DNA of 33,615 nucleotides from an uncultured Alphaproteobacteria bacterium (GTDB lineage Bacteria; Pseudomonadota; Alphaproteobacteria; Rhodobacterales; Rhodobacteraceae): the NCBI GenBank assembly GCA_902600895.1, contig CACKLF010000013.1, positions 1-33,615 on the forward strand, read 5' to 3'. Both the position numbers and the translations under genes were made by a program. The notes under the pieces were generated by a model. The model had not been told where the DNA came from. It saw only the letters and a program-made list of their open reading frames with translations, and did not search any database. Positions 8,692 through 17,454 of the stretch are shown here, piece by piece; position 1 is the first letter of the stretch, and each line of letters starts with the position of its first letter.

Positions 8692-9488
8692 TGAAAGAAG
8701 CAGATATAAAAAAAATAGCAGAAAAACTTTTTGATGCTGAAAGGAACCTTACACAAATCGGACTAATTTCAAGTGACTTTCCAGAAATTACTTTGGAAAA
8801 TGCCTATGCAATTCAAGAACAATTAATTGAAAAGAAACTCTCATCTGGGCTCATAAAAAAAGGCTGGAAGATAGGACTAACGTCAAAAGCAATGCAACGA
8901 GCTCTAAATATTGAGACTCCAGATAGTGGTGTGCTTTTTGATAACATGTTTTTTGGAAATGGATCAATTATACCAAAAAATAGGTTCATACAACCACGTA
9001 TCGAGGCAGAAATAGCATTCGTTATGAGAAAAAAAATTTCAGGTAAGGAAGTCACTAGGACCGAAGTAATTGAGGCAACTGACTATGTATGCCCAGCGAT
9101 AGAAATTTTGGATACCAGAGTTAAAAGGTGTGATCCTATTACTGGACAAACTCGAAAAATATTTGATACGGTTGCCGATAATGCTGCGAATGCTGGTATA
9201 ATTCTTGGCGATCAAAGCCATAACGTTCAGGATTGGGATTTGCGGCAGGTTGGATGTATCTTAAAGAAAAATAATGAAGTTGAAGAAACTGGTTTAGGTG
9301 CAGGAATAATGGATGATCCAGTTATTGGGATCTTATGGCTGATAAGAAGGTTGGCAATTTATAACAAATATCTAGATAGAGGGGACGTGGTTTTGTCAGG
9401 CAGTTTTATAAGACCTGTAGAAACCAACTTTGGAGATACAATCGTTGCTGACTTTAAAGACTTTGGAATTGTATCTTGCACATTTTAA
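8691..9488 (+). CDS. hpaH: 2-oxo-hept-4-ene-1,7-dioate hydratase
   Basis: Hydratase adding water to 2-oxo-hept-4-ene-1,7-dioate to give 4-hydroxy-2-oxoheptane-1,7-dioate, the substrate of the missing aldolase HpaI. It is 265 aa, matching the HpaH/MhpD hydratase family (~265 aa). Landmarks are KKGWKIGLTSKAMQ (about 56-69), the PRIEAEIAFVM metal-site acidic motif (about 103-113), ATDYVCPAIEILDTR (about 128-142) and the late VLSGSFIRPV. It starts at ATG 8691, overlapping the hpaG stop by one base (translational coupling). The stop lies four bases from the end of the convergent aminotransferase gene, with no obvious terminator between them. Confidence 0.9.
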   Translation: MKEADIKKIAEKLFDAERNLTQIGLISSDFPEITLENAYAIQEQLIEKKLSSGLIKKGWKIGLTSKAMQRALNIETPDSGVLFDNMFFGNGSIIPKNRFIQPRIEAEIAFVMRKKISGKEVTRTEVIEATDYVCPAIEILDTRVKRCDPITGQTRKIFDTVADNAANAGIILGDQSHNVQDWDLRQVGCILKKNNEVEETGLGAGIMDDPVIGILWLIRRLAIYNKYLDRGDVVLSGSFIRPVETNFGDTIVADFKDFGIVSCTF

Positions 9489-9492
9489 AAAC

Positions 9493-10848
9493 CTAATTCG
9501 ATGCTAGCTTTAACCCTTCATAAAGAGAGTCACCTATTTTTTTTATATCCTCTGAAGAAACAATTAAAGGTGGAGATAGTATCACATTGGGACCGGACAC
9601 GCGCACCAATACCCCAGAATTATAAGCGCCTTCAAAAACTTTCCCTGCAGTGTCTTTGTCCACGGGTTTCTTAGTTTTTCTGTCACTAACTAGCTCCATA
9701 GCAGTCATTAGCCCCTGCCCCCTCACATCACCTACTATGTCAAATTTATCTTTTAATTCTTCTAAAATTTTTAGTAACTGAGAACCACGCGATGCCGCAT
9801 TATCTTGTACCTTTAGTTTTTGAATTTCAGGCAAACATGCTAGTGCAGCAGCAGCACCTACCGGGTGACCACTATACGTATAACCATGACCAATGGATCC
9901 AAATGATGATTTGTCGTCCTCGAAAGTCTTTGAAACTTTACAAGAAATCATTACAGCACCAAATGGAAAATACCCATTGGTAATAGCCTTAGCAACACAC
10001 ATTAGATCTGGTTTTACACCCCAAAGTCGTGAACCTGTCAAAGCTCCCGTTCGACCAAAAGCCGTAATTATTTCATCAGCAATAAGCAGAATTCCGTGAT
10101 CATCACATATCTTACGAACCATTGGCATGAATGATTTGTGTGGAGGTATAACCCCTCCCGCACCTAAAACAGGCTCCATGATAAAAGCAGCGATGGTATC
10201 TGGCCCTTGAAAATTTATTTCGTCTTCCAATGCTTTAATGCAAAGTTTGGAAAGTTCTTCAGGATCGGCTTCATCAAAAGGATTTCGATAAGTATAAGGA
10301 CACACTACCTGAAAGCATCCCTGCATTAAAGGTTCATAATTTCTTCGAAAATTTGCATTACCATTAATACTTGCTCCCCCAAAATGGGTTCCATGATAAC
10401 CTTTCTTTAAACTTAAAAACTTTACCCTATCTCTATCTCCTCTAATTTTATGATATTGCCGAGCCAACCTTAAAGAGGTTTCTATACTGTCTGAACCACC
10501 ACTAGTAAAAAATGCTTTGGTTAAGCCATCTTCTTCAAACCACTTACTCAATTCTTCAGATAGTCTAATGGTTGGCCCTGTACTCGTACCTCTAAAAATT
10601 GAATAATAAGGTAGTTTCTGTAACTGATTAAAAATTGCTTTCTTAATGGGATCACAACTATAACCAAGGTTCACATTCCAAAGCCCCCCTACTCCGTCAA
10701 TTAACCTTCGCCCATCAACGTCTATAACTTCCACTCCTTCTGCTTCAGTTATAATTTTGGGTGGGTTAGAAATCATTTCAGCAGGATGGGCCATTGGGTG
10801 CCAAAAATGCTTTGCATTATGTTCCTTTAAAAAGTTCTGTTCCAACAT
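9493..10848 (-). CDS. Class III (omega) aminotransferase
   Basis: PLP-dependent fold-type I transaminase of 451 aa. It moves an amino group from an omega-amino acid, amine or related donor to a keto acid such as pyruvate. Seen: the N-terminal FWHPMAHPAEM, FFTSGGSDSIETSLRLARQYH (cofactor phosphate region), EPVLGAGGVIPP, LIADEIITAFGRTG (the Asp that binds the pyridine nitrogen) and CVAKAITNGYFPFGA with the PLP Lys. The sequence is not argD-like; argD is elsewhere in the window. Relatives include beta-alanine, putrescine and taurine transaminases, and I cannot fix the substrate. It starts at ATG 10848. It lies between the homoprotocatechuate genes and the amine-related island, reading against both, so a role in amine removal is inference. 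Confidence 0.85.
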   Translation of the reverse strand: MLEQNFLKEHNAKHFWHPMAHPAEMISNPPKIITEAEGVEVIDVDGRRLIDGVGGLWNVNLGYSCDPIKKAIFNQLQKLPYYSIFRGTSTGPTIRLSEELSKWFEEDGLTKAFFTSGGSDSIETSLRLARQYHKIRGDRDRVKFLSLKKGYHGTHFGGASINGNANFRRNYEPLMQGCFQVVCPYTYRNPFDEADPEELSKLCIKALEDEINFQGPDTIAAFIMEPVLGAGGVIPPHKSFMPMVRKICDDHGILLIADEIITAFGRTGALTGSRLWGVKPDLMCVAKAITNGYFPFGAVMISCKVSKTFEDDKSSFGSIGHGYTYSGHPVGAAAALACLPEIQKLKVQDNAASRGSQLLKILEELKDKFDIVGDVRGQGLMTAMELVSDRKTKKPVDKDTAGKVFEGAYNSGVLVRVSGPNVILSPPLIVSSEDIKKIGDSLYEGLKLASN

Positions 10849-10892
10849 TTGAATACCTTTGGTAGCGAAATTTTGATCAGCTTGCTTTAAAT

Positions 10893-10920
10893 TTGATCCA
10901 ACTATAAGTTCAAGTATAAT
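10893..10920 (+). promoter_or_regulatory. Candidate sigma70-type promoter of the Tm-1/TctBAC operon
   Basis: TTGATC (10893-10898) and a perfect TATAAT (10915-10920) are separated by 16 bp. Transcription would begin near 10927, upstream of ATG 10954 but past the TTG at 10924, so it favours the ATG as the start of the UPF0261 gene. Confidence 0.45.
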
Positions 10921-10953
10921 ATATTGAACAAAGTAAGCAAATCGAAAACTAAA

Positions 10954-12195
10954 ATGAAAAATATTGAACTTCCTTCAATCGCTATAATTGGTACTTTTGA
11001 TACCAAAAGCGATGAACTACAATATTTAGTAGAAAAAATTCAGGCTGCCGGTGGAATTCCTATAACGATAGATGTTAGTGTATTGGGAGAATCCATTTTT
11101 GATGTTAAATTCTCCAAACACGACGTTGCAGATTCAGCTGACTCTACAATCGAGAATATAGCTAGTATAGGTGATGAAAATAATGCCATGCAGGTAATGG
11201 CCAAGGGTGCTGTTCGACTCATTAAAAAACTTCATAGCCATAAGCTAATAGATGGTTTTATCGCATTAGGTGGTACCATGGGCACTGACTTAGCTCTGGA
11301 GTGTGCTTCATGCCTACCATTAGGTTTTCCAAAATACATTATCTCAACGGTAGCTTTTTCACCTTTGATTCCACCTGATCGAATGCCTGCAGACCTTCAA
11401 ATGATACTTTGGGCTGGGGGATTATATGGATTGAACGACATTTGTAAGAGTTCTCTAAGCCAAGCTGCAGGATCAATCGTAGGATCAGCATCTATGGTCG
11501 AAAAACCAAAATTTGAAAATCCGTTGGTCGGTATGACATCGCTCGGAAAATCAACCCTATCCTACATGGTACATCTAAAACCTGCTTTAGAGAAAAGAGG
11601 TTTTGATATCGCTGTATTTCATTCAACAGGAATGGGTGGTAGAGCATTTGAAAATCTAGCAAGTGAGAATAAATTTGCATTAGTGATTGATTTTTGTCTC
11701 CAAGAGTTCACTAATTATATTCACGGGTCTATTGTCAATAGTGGGAAAAATCGACTGATTAGTGCCGGGAAAAAAGGAATACCCCAAATTGTTGCACCGG
11801 GGGCATCAGATTTAGTAGATATCCAATCATGGGGAGAAAAGCCAGGTCGTTTCAAGGACAGAGAATACCATGCTCACAATAGATTGATCGGATCATTCTC
11901 ACTATCGAAAAGTGATAGAAAAAAAACTGCCAAATCCATTGCAAAAGCCTTAAATAAATCAAATGGCCGGACACATTTACTAATCCCTAAACAAGGAATT
12001 CAAGAATGGGACAGAGAGGGTGAGCCTCTTCACGATCCAGAAGGGCTCAAACATTTCTGTAAAGCCCTGAAATCAGAAATTTCAGAACCAGTAACTTTTG
12101 ATGAAGTAGATTGCCACATAAATGATGAAGCATTCTCAGCTAAAACTCTTGAAATTGTTGATGCTTGGATCAAAGATGGCATTATTAAGTCTTAA
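10954..12195 (+). CDS. Tm-1-like ATP-binding domain protein (UPF0261 family)
   Basis: Protein of 413 aa from ATG 10954; the frame also opens at TTG 10924. The N-terminal motif IIGTFDTKSDELQYL and the following AGGIPITIDVSVLG are the hallmark of the UPF0261/Tm-1-like family. That family is named after the tomato Tm-1 antiviral protein, whose N-terminal domain binds nucleotide. A GLGGTMGT-like loop (FIALGGTMGTDLA) and FHSTGMGGRAFE are also conserved glycine-rich segments. Bacterial members have no settled biochemical role. They are often paired with a TIM-barrel partner, which is absent here. It is followed at 17 bp by tctB, so it probably leads the transporter operon. It may be the enzyme acting on the imported substrate, but that is inference. 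Confidence 0.82.
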   Translation: MKNIELPSIAIIGTFDTKSDELQYLVEKIQAAGGIPITIDVSVLGESIFDVKFSKHDVADSADSTIENIASIGDENNAMQVMAKGAVRLIKKLHSHKLIDGFIALGGTMGTDLALECASCLPLGFPKYIISTVAFSPLIPPDRMPADLQMILWAGGLYGLNDICKSSLSQAAGSIVGSASMVEKPKFENPLVGMTSLGKSTLSYMVHLKPALEKRGFDIAVFHSTGMGGRAFENLASENKFALVIDFCLQEFTNYIHGSIVNSGKNRLISAGKKGIPQIVAPGASDLVDIQSWGEKPGRFKDREYHAHNRLIGSFSLSKSDRKKTAKSIAKALNKSNGRTHLLIPKQGIQEWDREGEPLHDPEGLKHFCKALKSEISEPVTFDEVDCHINDEAFSAKTLEIVDAWIKDGIIKS

Positions 12196-12212
12196 GGAGT
12201 TTAGAATTAAAA

Positions 12213-12896
12213 ATGACTTCTAGGGACAAACCAAAAGCTTTCCGATCTTCTATTGCAGTACCTAGGTTTCGATCAACCAGAATTGGACCTTCTTTCAATA
12301 GCTGCATACCATCAGAACAGAAATTTAAAATTGAAGACCTTTTTGAGTTTAAAAGAAGAGATGGAGACCTGTTTTTATCATTAATCTGTTTGCTTTTTGC
12401 CGCATTTATAATTTTCCATTTTTCTTCAGAAACAGGTTGGGAAGATCGGACATTGGATCATAAAAGGTTTGGAAAAATATTAAAGCAGCCCTGGGTGGGT
12501 CCGATGGCATGCGTTTCAATTTTACTGCCAGCAGCTCTTTTCAATCTAATATCATCTTTTGGAAGGTGGAAATATAAAAAAAGAAATCTAATTCCAAATC
12601 GCTTTTTGTATGAATTTTCCATTTGGTTGAAAGCTCTCGAATTTATTGCATATTTCCTGATTTATACCCTCTCTATTAGGTATCTTGGTTATTTTTTGTC
12701 CACTGTGCTATTTGGAGTTTTTCTTACCAACAGACTAGGATATACCTCTTTGAGGTGGCAAATTCGAACCATTCTCACAACTGTTGCAATTGTTTTAATC
12801 TTTCGAACTTTTTTGAAAATTAAAACTCCAGTTTATATTTGGCTCTATGAGTTCTTTCCCAAAGATATAGAAACATTCATGAAGATTTACTTTTGA
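12213..12896 (+). CDS. tctB: Tripartite tricarboxylate transporter, small membrane subunit TctB
   Basis: Small integral membrane subunit of a TTT-family secondary transporter. It is 227 aa, longer than the usual ~150-180 because of about 45 polar, basic N-terminal residues before the first membrane segment (about 50-70). Four hydrophobic segments in all, with the SIRYLGYFLSTVLFGVFL stretch typical of TctB. It starts at ATG 12213 with AAGGAGT about 12 bases upstream. The stop TGA shares its last base with the tctA ATG. The low conservation of TctB makes position next to tctA the main support. Confidence 0.85.
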   Translation: MTSRDKPKAFRSSIAVPRFRSTRIGPSFNSCIPSEQKFKIEDLFEFKRRDGDLFLSLICLLFAAFIIFHFSSETGWEDRTLDHKRFGKILKQPWVGPMACVSILLPAALFNLISSFGRWKYKKRNLIPNRFLYEFSIWLKALEFIAYFLIYTLSIRYLGYFLSTVLFGVFLTNRLGYTSLRWQIRTILTTVAIVLIFRTFLKIKTPVYIWLYEFFPKDIETFMKIYF

Positions 12897-14383
12897 TGGA
12901 ATACTTTTGGATAGGCCTAAACAACCTATTGGACCTGCAAGTCTTTATAGCTCTTTTTGTAGGAGCAATTGGGGGAATGGTAATTGGTGCAATACCAGGA
13001 ATTGGACCTGCTATTGCAATATCAATACTTTTACCAGCGACAATCTTTCTTCCAGACCTTGTTAGCCTAATCTTATTATTGGGGGTCTACGGTTCTAGCA
13101 TGTATGGTGGTGCGATACCAGCAATTCTCATCAACACTCCTGGCACGCCAGTAAATGCTTTATCAACGTATGATGGTTATGCAATAACAAAACAGGGAAA
13201 TCCTGCTAAAGCACTGTCTATCGCTTACTCTTCATCATTTTTTGGTGGATGCTTTTCAGTTCTGATTGCTCTCTTTTCTCTGATTGCCTTCGGTCCCTAC
13301 CTTCAAAACGTAGGCGCACTCTTTGGGCAAAGGGATATTTTCATGGCCGCCATTCTTGGGTCTGTTTTACTAATTATTGCCCATCGGCAAAACAAGGTCA
13401 TTGCAGCACTTTTATTCTCATTTGGATTTTTAATCGCTATGGTGGGAAGGCAATCGACAAGAGGTATTCAACGTTATACTTTTGATATCGAATATCTCGC
13501 GGCTGGTTTCAATCTGATTGTCGTTATTGTAGGTATATTTGCAATTAGCCAAGCTCTAAACCTTCTAACAGGGAAAGATACCGAACCTCCAGTTGCACCA
13601 TTGAAAGGGACACTTTTCCAAGGCTTCTTTGAATTATCAAAATATAAAAAAGTTCCCCTATTTTCTGCCTGCTATGGAACTTTAATGGGAATAATCCCAG
13701 GGGTAGGAGAATTCGTTGCCCAGTTTTTTAGTTACTCTACCGCACGCGCTCTTTCGAAGAAACCTGAGAGATTTGGGCATGGAGCACCGGAAGGTTTAAT
13801 GGCTTCAGAAACCTCTAATAATTCGGTTCCTGCTGCTGCCATGATACCTCTCCTTGCACTTGGTGTTCCAGGCGAAGCATTAACGGCTATGATGATGGTT
13901 GTCTTTTTTGATGCAGGGGTTAAGCCAGGGCCAGATATTTTTGAGAATAATTCAGATTTCCTATTTAGCCTCTTTATAGCTCTGCTTTTGGTAAATATTT
14001 TGGTCTTCGTAACTCTGTTATTCTCCACAAAACTATTTATAAAAATTATTCTGATTCCAAACCGATTCTTAGGAGCATTTATCCTTATTCTTTCATTTAT
14101 TGGCATTTTTTCAATTCGTAATAGTTTTATTGATTGCGCTTTTGCCGCTGGCTTTGGTTACCTCGGGTTTATCTTTCGACGATTGGACTGGCCTTTAGTT
14201 CCAATAGTTCTCGGAATGGTACTAGGTTCTATAATGATCGAACGGCTGACTGCAGGTGCGAGCCAGATAAAAACAATTTATGATTTGGTTAACCGCCCAG
14301 TATCTGGTTCGCTATTTACAATAATTGTTCTAATTATTTTGATAACAGTATTTTTAAGCTTAAGAAAATACAAATTTAGATGA
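12896..14383 (+). CDS. tctA: Tripartite tricarboxylate transporter, large membrane subunit TctA
   Basis: Large membrane subunit of 495 aa with about 12 hydrophobic segments. It drives ion-coupled uptake of carboxylate-type solutes delivered by the periplasmic TctC. Signature stretches are GAIPGIGPAIAISILLP (about 33-49), YGGAIPAILINTPGTPVNA (about 75-93), MGIIPGVGEFVAQF (about 264-277), and SNNSVPAAAMIPLLALGVPGE with GLMASETS just before it. These glycine/proline motifs are the TctA hallmark. The frame also contains TTG at 12893, but ATG 12896 overlapping the tctB TGA is the likelier start. The substrate is set by TctC and is not predictable from this subunit. Confidence 0.95.
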   Translation: MEYFWIGLNNLLDLQVFIALFVGAIGGMVIGAIPGIGPAIAISILLPATIFLPDLVSLILLLGVYGSSMYGGAIPAILINTPGTPVNALSTYDGYAITKQGNPAKALSIAYSSSFFGGCFSVLIALFSLIAFGPYLQNVGALFGQRDIFMAAILGSVLLIIAHRQNKVIAALLFSFGFLIAMVGRQSTRGIQRYTFDIEYLAAGFNLIVVIVGIFAISQALNLLTGKDTEPPVAPLKGTLFQGFFELSKYKKVPLFSACYGTLMGIIPGVGEFVAQFFSYSTARALSKKPERFGHGAPEGLMASETSNNSVPAAAMIPLLALGVPGEALTAMMMVVFFDAGVKPGPDIFENNSDFLFSLFIALLLVNILVFVTLLFSTKLFIKIILIPNRFLGAFILILSFIGIFSIRNSFIDCAFAAGFGYLGFIFRRLDWPLVPIVLGMVLGSIMIERLTAGASQIKTIYDLVNRPVSGSLFTIIVLIILITVFLSLRKYKFR

Positions 14384-14462
14384 TTCTTGATAGTTACAAA
14401 AACTGCTGTTACCGTTCTTTAATAAACTAAGTTAAAATAGCTTAATTCCATTGGAGGATAAT

Positions 14463-15401
14463 ATGAAAAAAGCCTTAACAATTTTACTCACGGTGTTGGG
14501 TCTAATGTCTGTTCCATTTTCAGCATCAGCTGATTACCCTGACGGACCAGTCCAATTTATAGTTCCCTGGCCACCAGGTGACTTTGAAGATATTTTGACG
14601 CGCTGGATTGCAGAAGATATGGAAAAAGCAACAGGAATGGCAGCATCTGTTGTAAATAGGCCAGGTGGAGGTGATGGTCCCTTTCCAGGAGCTTTAGAAG
14701 TCCTTGCAGCACCTGCTGACGGTTCAGTGATAGGGTCATTTGTAATAGGAGTGCCCATCGTTGGTCCAAGAATAGATATTGGAATTGAAGCGGATAGCTT
14801 CGAACCTATCGGCATTTTCTTAACTTATCCATTTGTTTTGGCCGCTGGAGAAAATGCTCCCTATACAAATATGGCTGAATTAGCTGCTTACGCTCAAAAT
14901 AATGATGTTGTTTTAGGTCATTTTGGTGCGGGAATAGTGCCAACTAAAGCCAGCTTTGCCGCAGCTAAAAAAATGGGTTTTGAATGGGCCGATGACAGTG
15001 CATTCGACATGCTAGACTGTAATTCTCTTTCTTCTGGCGATGCAGATGTAATCAATACTACTCTTGCCCTTATTGAACCTTGCTTAGGAAAAATTAAAGT
15101 ATTAGCCAACATTGGCGAGGAGCCGATAGAAAAATTGAGCGGTGTCAAAACACTTGCAGATCAAGCTGGAATAAACAATGTTGAGTTGTGGAATGGCTTA
15201 TTTGTTAGGAAGGGTACTCCTCAAGCGACCAAAGATAAGATAGCCGAAATAGCTAAAGCTTCCATGACGAGTGATCGCGCCAAGGAGTTGATGGCCCAAT
15301 CAGGTGCTAGGATCTACTGGCAGGACGCTAGCACTTCTATTGCGAGAATAGCGGCAGACAATGCAAAATTTGACGAACTTAATGCAATGTTAAACAATTG
15401 A
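14463..15401 (+). CDS. tctC: Tripartite tricarboxylate transporter substrate-binding protein (TctC/Bug)
   Basis: Periplasmic solute-binding protein of 312 aa. It starts at ATG 14463 with a strong GGAGGA five bases upstream; the TTG at 14451 in the same frame falls before that site. The signal peptide is about residues 1-22, with Lys-Lys, a hydrophobic core, then SASA followed by DYPDGP. The Bug-family motif after the first strand, VPWPPGDFEDILTRW, resembles the usual PxxPGGxxDxxAR loop but has acidic replacements for the glycines, which may point to a less common ligand. The order tctB-tctA-tctC, with the binding protein last after an 80-bp gap, is less usual than tctC first. A perfect stem-loop follows the stop. 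Confidence 0.9.
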   Translation: MKKALTILLTVLGLMSVPFSASADYPDGPVQFIVPWPPGDFEDILTRWIAEDMEKATGMAASVVNRPGGGDGPFPGALEVLAAPADGSVIGSFVIGVPIVGPRIDIGIEADSFEPIGIFLTYPFVLAAGENAPYTNMAELAAYAQNNDVVLGHFGAGIVPTKASFAAAKKMGFEWADDSAFDMLDCNSLSSGDADVINTTLALIEPCLGKIKVLANIGEEPIEKLSGVKTLADQAGINNVELWNGLFVRKGTPQATKDKIAEIAKASMTSDRAKELMAQSGARIYWQDASTSIARIAADNAKFDELNAMLNN

Positions 15402-15409
15402 GCTAAATG

Positions 15410-15438
15410 TAGAGAAGGAATTCATTACTCCTTCTCTA
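15410..15438 (+). other. Perfect 10-bp stem-loop between tctC and the amidotransferase gene
   Basis: TAGAGAAGGA (15410-15419) pairs perfectly with TCCTTCTCTA (15429-15438) across a 9-base loop. It starts eight bases after the tctC stop and ends 11 bases before the next ATG. The following AAATTT is a poor U-run, so a factor-independent terminator is doubtful. An mRNA-stabilising 3' end for the binding-protein message, or a structure limiting translation of the next gene (which has no clear Shine-Dalgarno), fits as well. Confidence 0.55.
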
Positions 15439-15449
15439 AAATTTCTATT

Positions 15450-16172
15450 ATGCAAAAAATTAAAATTGGAATTTTACAAGTCAATCACGATAAGAGTGAC
15501 TCTATTGGCGATACTTATCCAGATGACGCTCATAGATTTCGTGATCTATTTGATATTCAGCAGCAAAGATTTGAATATACCATCTATATGACAATCGGTG
15601 GAGTTTTACCCAAAAATATTGATGAGCAAGACTGTTACCTAATTACTGGAAGTCCTTTATCTGTGAGAAGCGATTTAACATTTAAACCTAGTCTTTATGC
15701 ATTTATTAAGGAGTGTGATAGGCTGAAGAAACCTCTGCTGGGTGTATGCTTTGGACATCAAGCGATAGCTGATGCATTGGGTGGCAAAGTTGAAAAATCT
15801 AAAATTGACTGGAATATTGGAATAGAAACTATAAACTTCACTGAACGGAAGCTATGGATGACTGATAACCCCTCACTTGATTTGTTCGTCTTTCATGAAG
15901 ATCAAGTGACCGAATTACCTGATTCATGCTCAGTTATTGGCAGATCTGAACGTTGCCCAATTTCTAGTTTTCAGAAAGGAGCTCATATTTTCACCACTCA
16001 ATCCCATCCTGAATTTTCTCATGACTTTATGGATGCTCTTTTATTAGATTGTAAAGGGAAAATAGCAGATCAATACTTAAATTATGCAAAGGAAACTTTA
16101 TCTAAAGAGCATAATGGAAGTATTTTCTCATCCTGGGCAACCAAATTTTTTATCGAGAATATTAACCGTTAA
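15450..16172 (+). CDS. Class I glutamine amidotransferase-like hydrolase
   Basis: Single-domain class I glutamine amidotransferase of 240 aa. The nucleophile elbow GVCFGHQ holds Cys100, and the catalytic His186 and Glu188 lie in QSHPEFS, so the triad looks complete. The fold resembles the GATase domain of GMP synthetase, without any synthetase partner domain. Next to glutamine-synthetase-like ligases, such proteins can hydrolyse gamma-glutamyl amides (AtdA2 in aniline degradation; PuuD in the putrescine route belongs to a different branch). I infer a gamma-glutamyl-amide hydrolase, not an ammonia-channelling subunit. ATG 15450 has no clear ribosome binding site. The P450 gene starts 17 bases after the stop. 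Confidence 0.85.
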   Translation: MQKIKIGILQVNHDKSDSIGDTYPDDAHRFRDLFDIQQQRFEYTIYMTIGGVLPKNIDEQDCYLITGSPLSVRSDLTFKPSLYAFIKECDRLKKPLLGVCFGHQAIADALGGKVEKSKIDWNIGIETINFTERKLWMTDNPSLDLFVFHEDQVTELPDSCSVIGRSERCPISSFQKGAHIFTTQSHPEFSHDFMDALLLDCKGKIADQYLNYAKETLSKEHNGSIFSSWATKFFIENINR

Positions 16173-16189
16173 ATATTGGATACCTTTTT

Positions 16190-17440
16190 ATGATAGATGA
16201 TAGTTACTTGGATATTTCTGATCATGATAGTTTTCAAAATGGTGTTCCTCATAAAACCTTTGAACGACTCAGAAATGAGGAACCAATATTTTGGACTAAG
16301 GAAAAAAATGGCCGGGGCTTTTGGTCAATATTGCGCCACGGAGATATTCTGAGAGTAAATCAAAACCACAAAGTATTTAGTTCAGAAAGAGGTATTCGAA
16401 TTGAAGATCAAACAGAAGAAGAATATATCGCTAGAAGAACTTTTCAGGAAACAGACCCACCGACACATAGAAAAATTCGATCTCTCTTAAATCCAGCATT
16501 TTCAAAGCAGAAAATGGATGGTTACGAAAACCTAGTGAGAGAGTTAGCTTCTAATATTATTAATGAAGCCATACAAAAAAATAAATTTGAAGCTGTAGAT
16601 TCAATTGCAAAGAAATTACCGATGCTGATGTTGGGAAGAATCCTGGGTGTTCCAGAAATTGATCTTGACTGGTTGGTTCAAAAAGGTGATGCCTTGATAG
16701 GAAATTCAGATCCTGACTTTTCCGAGCTAATTATTGATAAAGAAGATAGTGAAAAATATAGGTTGATGCCATTTAGATCACCAGCTGGAGCTGATTTGTT
16801 TGAGTATGCAGAAAAAATAATTGATGGTAGGGTCGATATAGCTGAGGGAGGTATTCTTTATGAAATGCTCAATCACATAAAGACATCTGAAGGCCAGCAA
16901 GTTATGAGCAACCTCGAATTCAAGAATTTTTTCTGTCTGCTAATCGCAGCTGGAAATGATACCACAAGATATTCTATTGCTATGGCAGTTTATCAATTAT
17001 CTCTGAACCCAAAACTGTTCGATTACCTTAAAAGTTCCAAAAACTACTCAGGCGCCGCAGATGAATTTATCAGAGTCGCATCACCAACCATGTATTTTCG
17101 CCGTACCGCAACATGTGATTGTGAAATACATGGAAAAAAAATTCGTGAAAATGATAAAGTAGTATTATGGTTTGTATCTGGAAATTATGATAACACCGTT
17201 TTCAATGATCCCAATAGAGTAAATATTGACAGATATCCTAACCCTCATCTTTCTTTTGGTAAAGGCGGAGTTCACTTTTGTCTAGGCACTTGGCTCGCAA
17301 GGATGGAATTAAAAATAATTTTAGAAGAAATTTGCCTTAAAATACAGTCTATAAAAAAATTGTCAGAACCAACATGGACCCGATCAAATTTTATTTGTGG
17401 GGTGAAGACTTTAGATGTAGGAATTGAGAGGAGGAAATAA
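16190..17440 (+). CDS. Cytochrome P450
   Basis: Soluble bacterial class I-type P450 of 416 aa, a haem-thiolate monooxygenase. Landmarks are TDPPTHRKIRSLLNPAF in the C-helix region (about 85-101), the I-helix oxygen-activation motif AGNDTT with Asp257-Thr258-Thr259, the ExxR pair Glu292/Arg295, and the haem loop FGKGGVHFCLG with proximal ligand Cys364. All essential residues are present. It would need a ferredoxin and reductase, and none is encoded nearby. It starts at ATG 16190, 17 bases after the amidotransferase stop, and the next ligase gene begins 14 bases after its own stop, so it sits in the middle of a likely operon. I infer that it oxidises the gamma-glutamylated or free amine substrate of this cluster. 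Confidence 0.95.
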   Translation: MIDDSYLDISDHDSFQNGVPHKTFERLRNEEPIFWTKEKNGRGFWSILRHGDILRVNQNHKVFSSERGIRIEDQTEEEYIARRTFQETDPPTHRKIRSLLNPAFSKQKMDGYENLVRELASNIINEAIQKNKFEAVDSIAKKLPMLMLGRILGVPEIDLDWLVQKGDALIGNSDPDFSELIIDKEDSEKYRLMPFRSPAGADLFEYAEKIIDGRVDIAEGGILYEMLNHIKTSEGQQVMSNLEFKNFFCLLIAAGNDTTRYSIAMAVYQLSLNPKLFDYLKSSKNYSGAADEFIRVASPTMYFRRTATCDCEIHGKKIRENDKVVLWFVSGNYDNTVFNDPNRVNIDRYPNPHLSFGKGGVHFCLGTWLARMELKIILEEICLKIQSIKKLSEPTWTRSNFICGVKTLDVGIERRK

Positions 17441-17454
17441 CTTGGTGAATAGCT

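Noticed and set aside
9489-9492. Shared bidirectional terminator between hpaH and the aminotransferase gene.
   Set aside because: The gap is four bases and no convincing stem with a U-run was visible in either coding end.
17243-17290. Haem-binding loop of the P450 is one residue longer than the textbook FGxGxHxCxG pattern.
   Set aside because: The 11-residue form FGxGGxHxCxG occurs in many bacterial P450 families, so it is not a defect.
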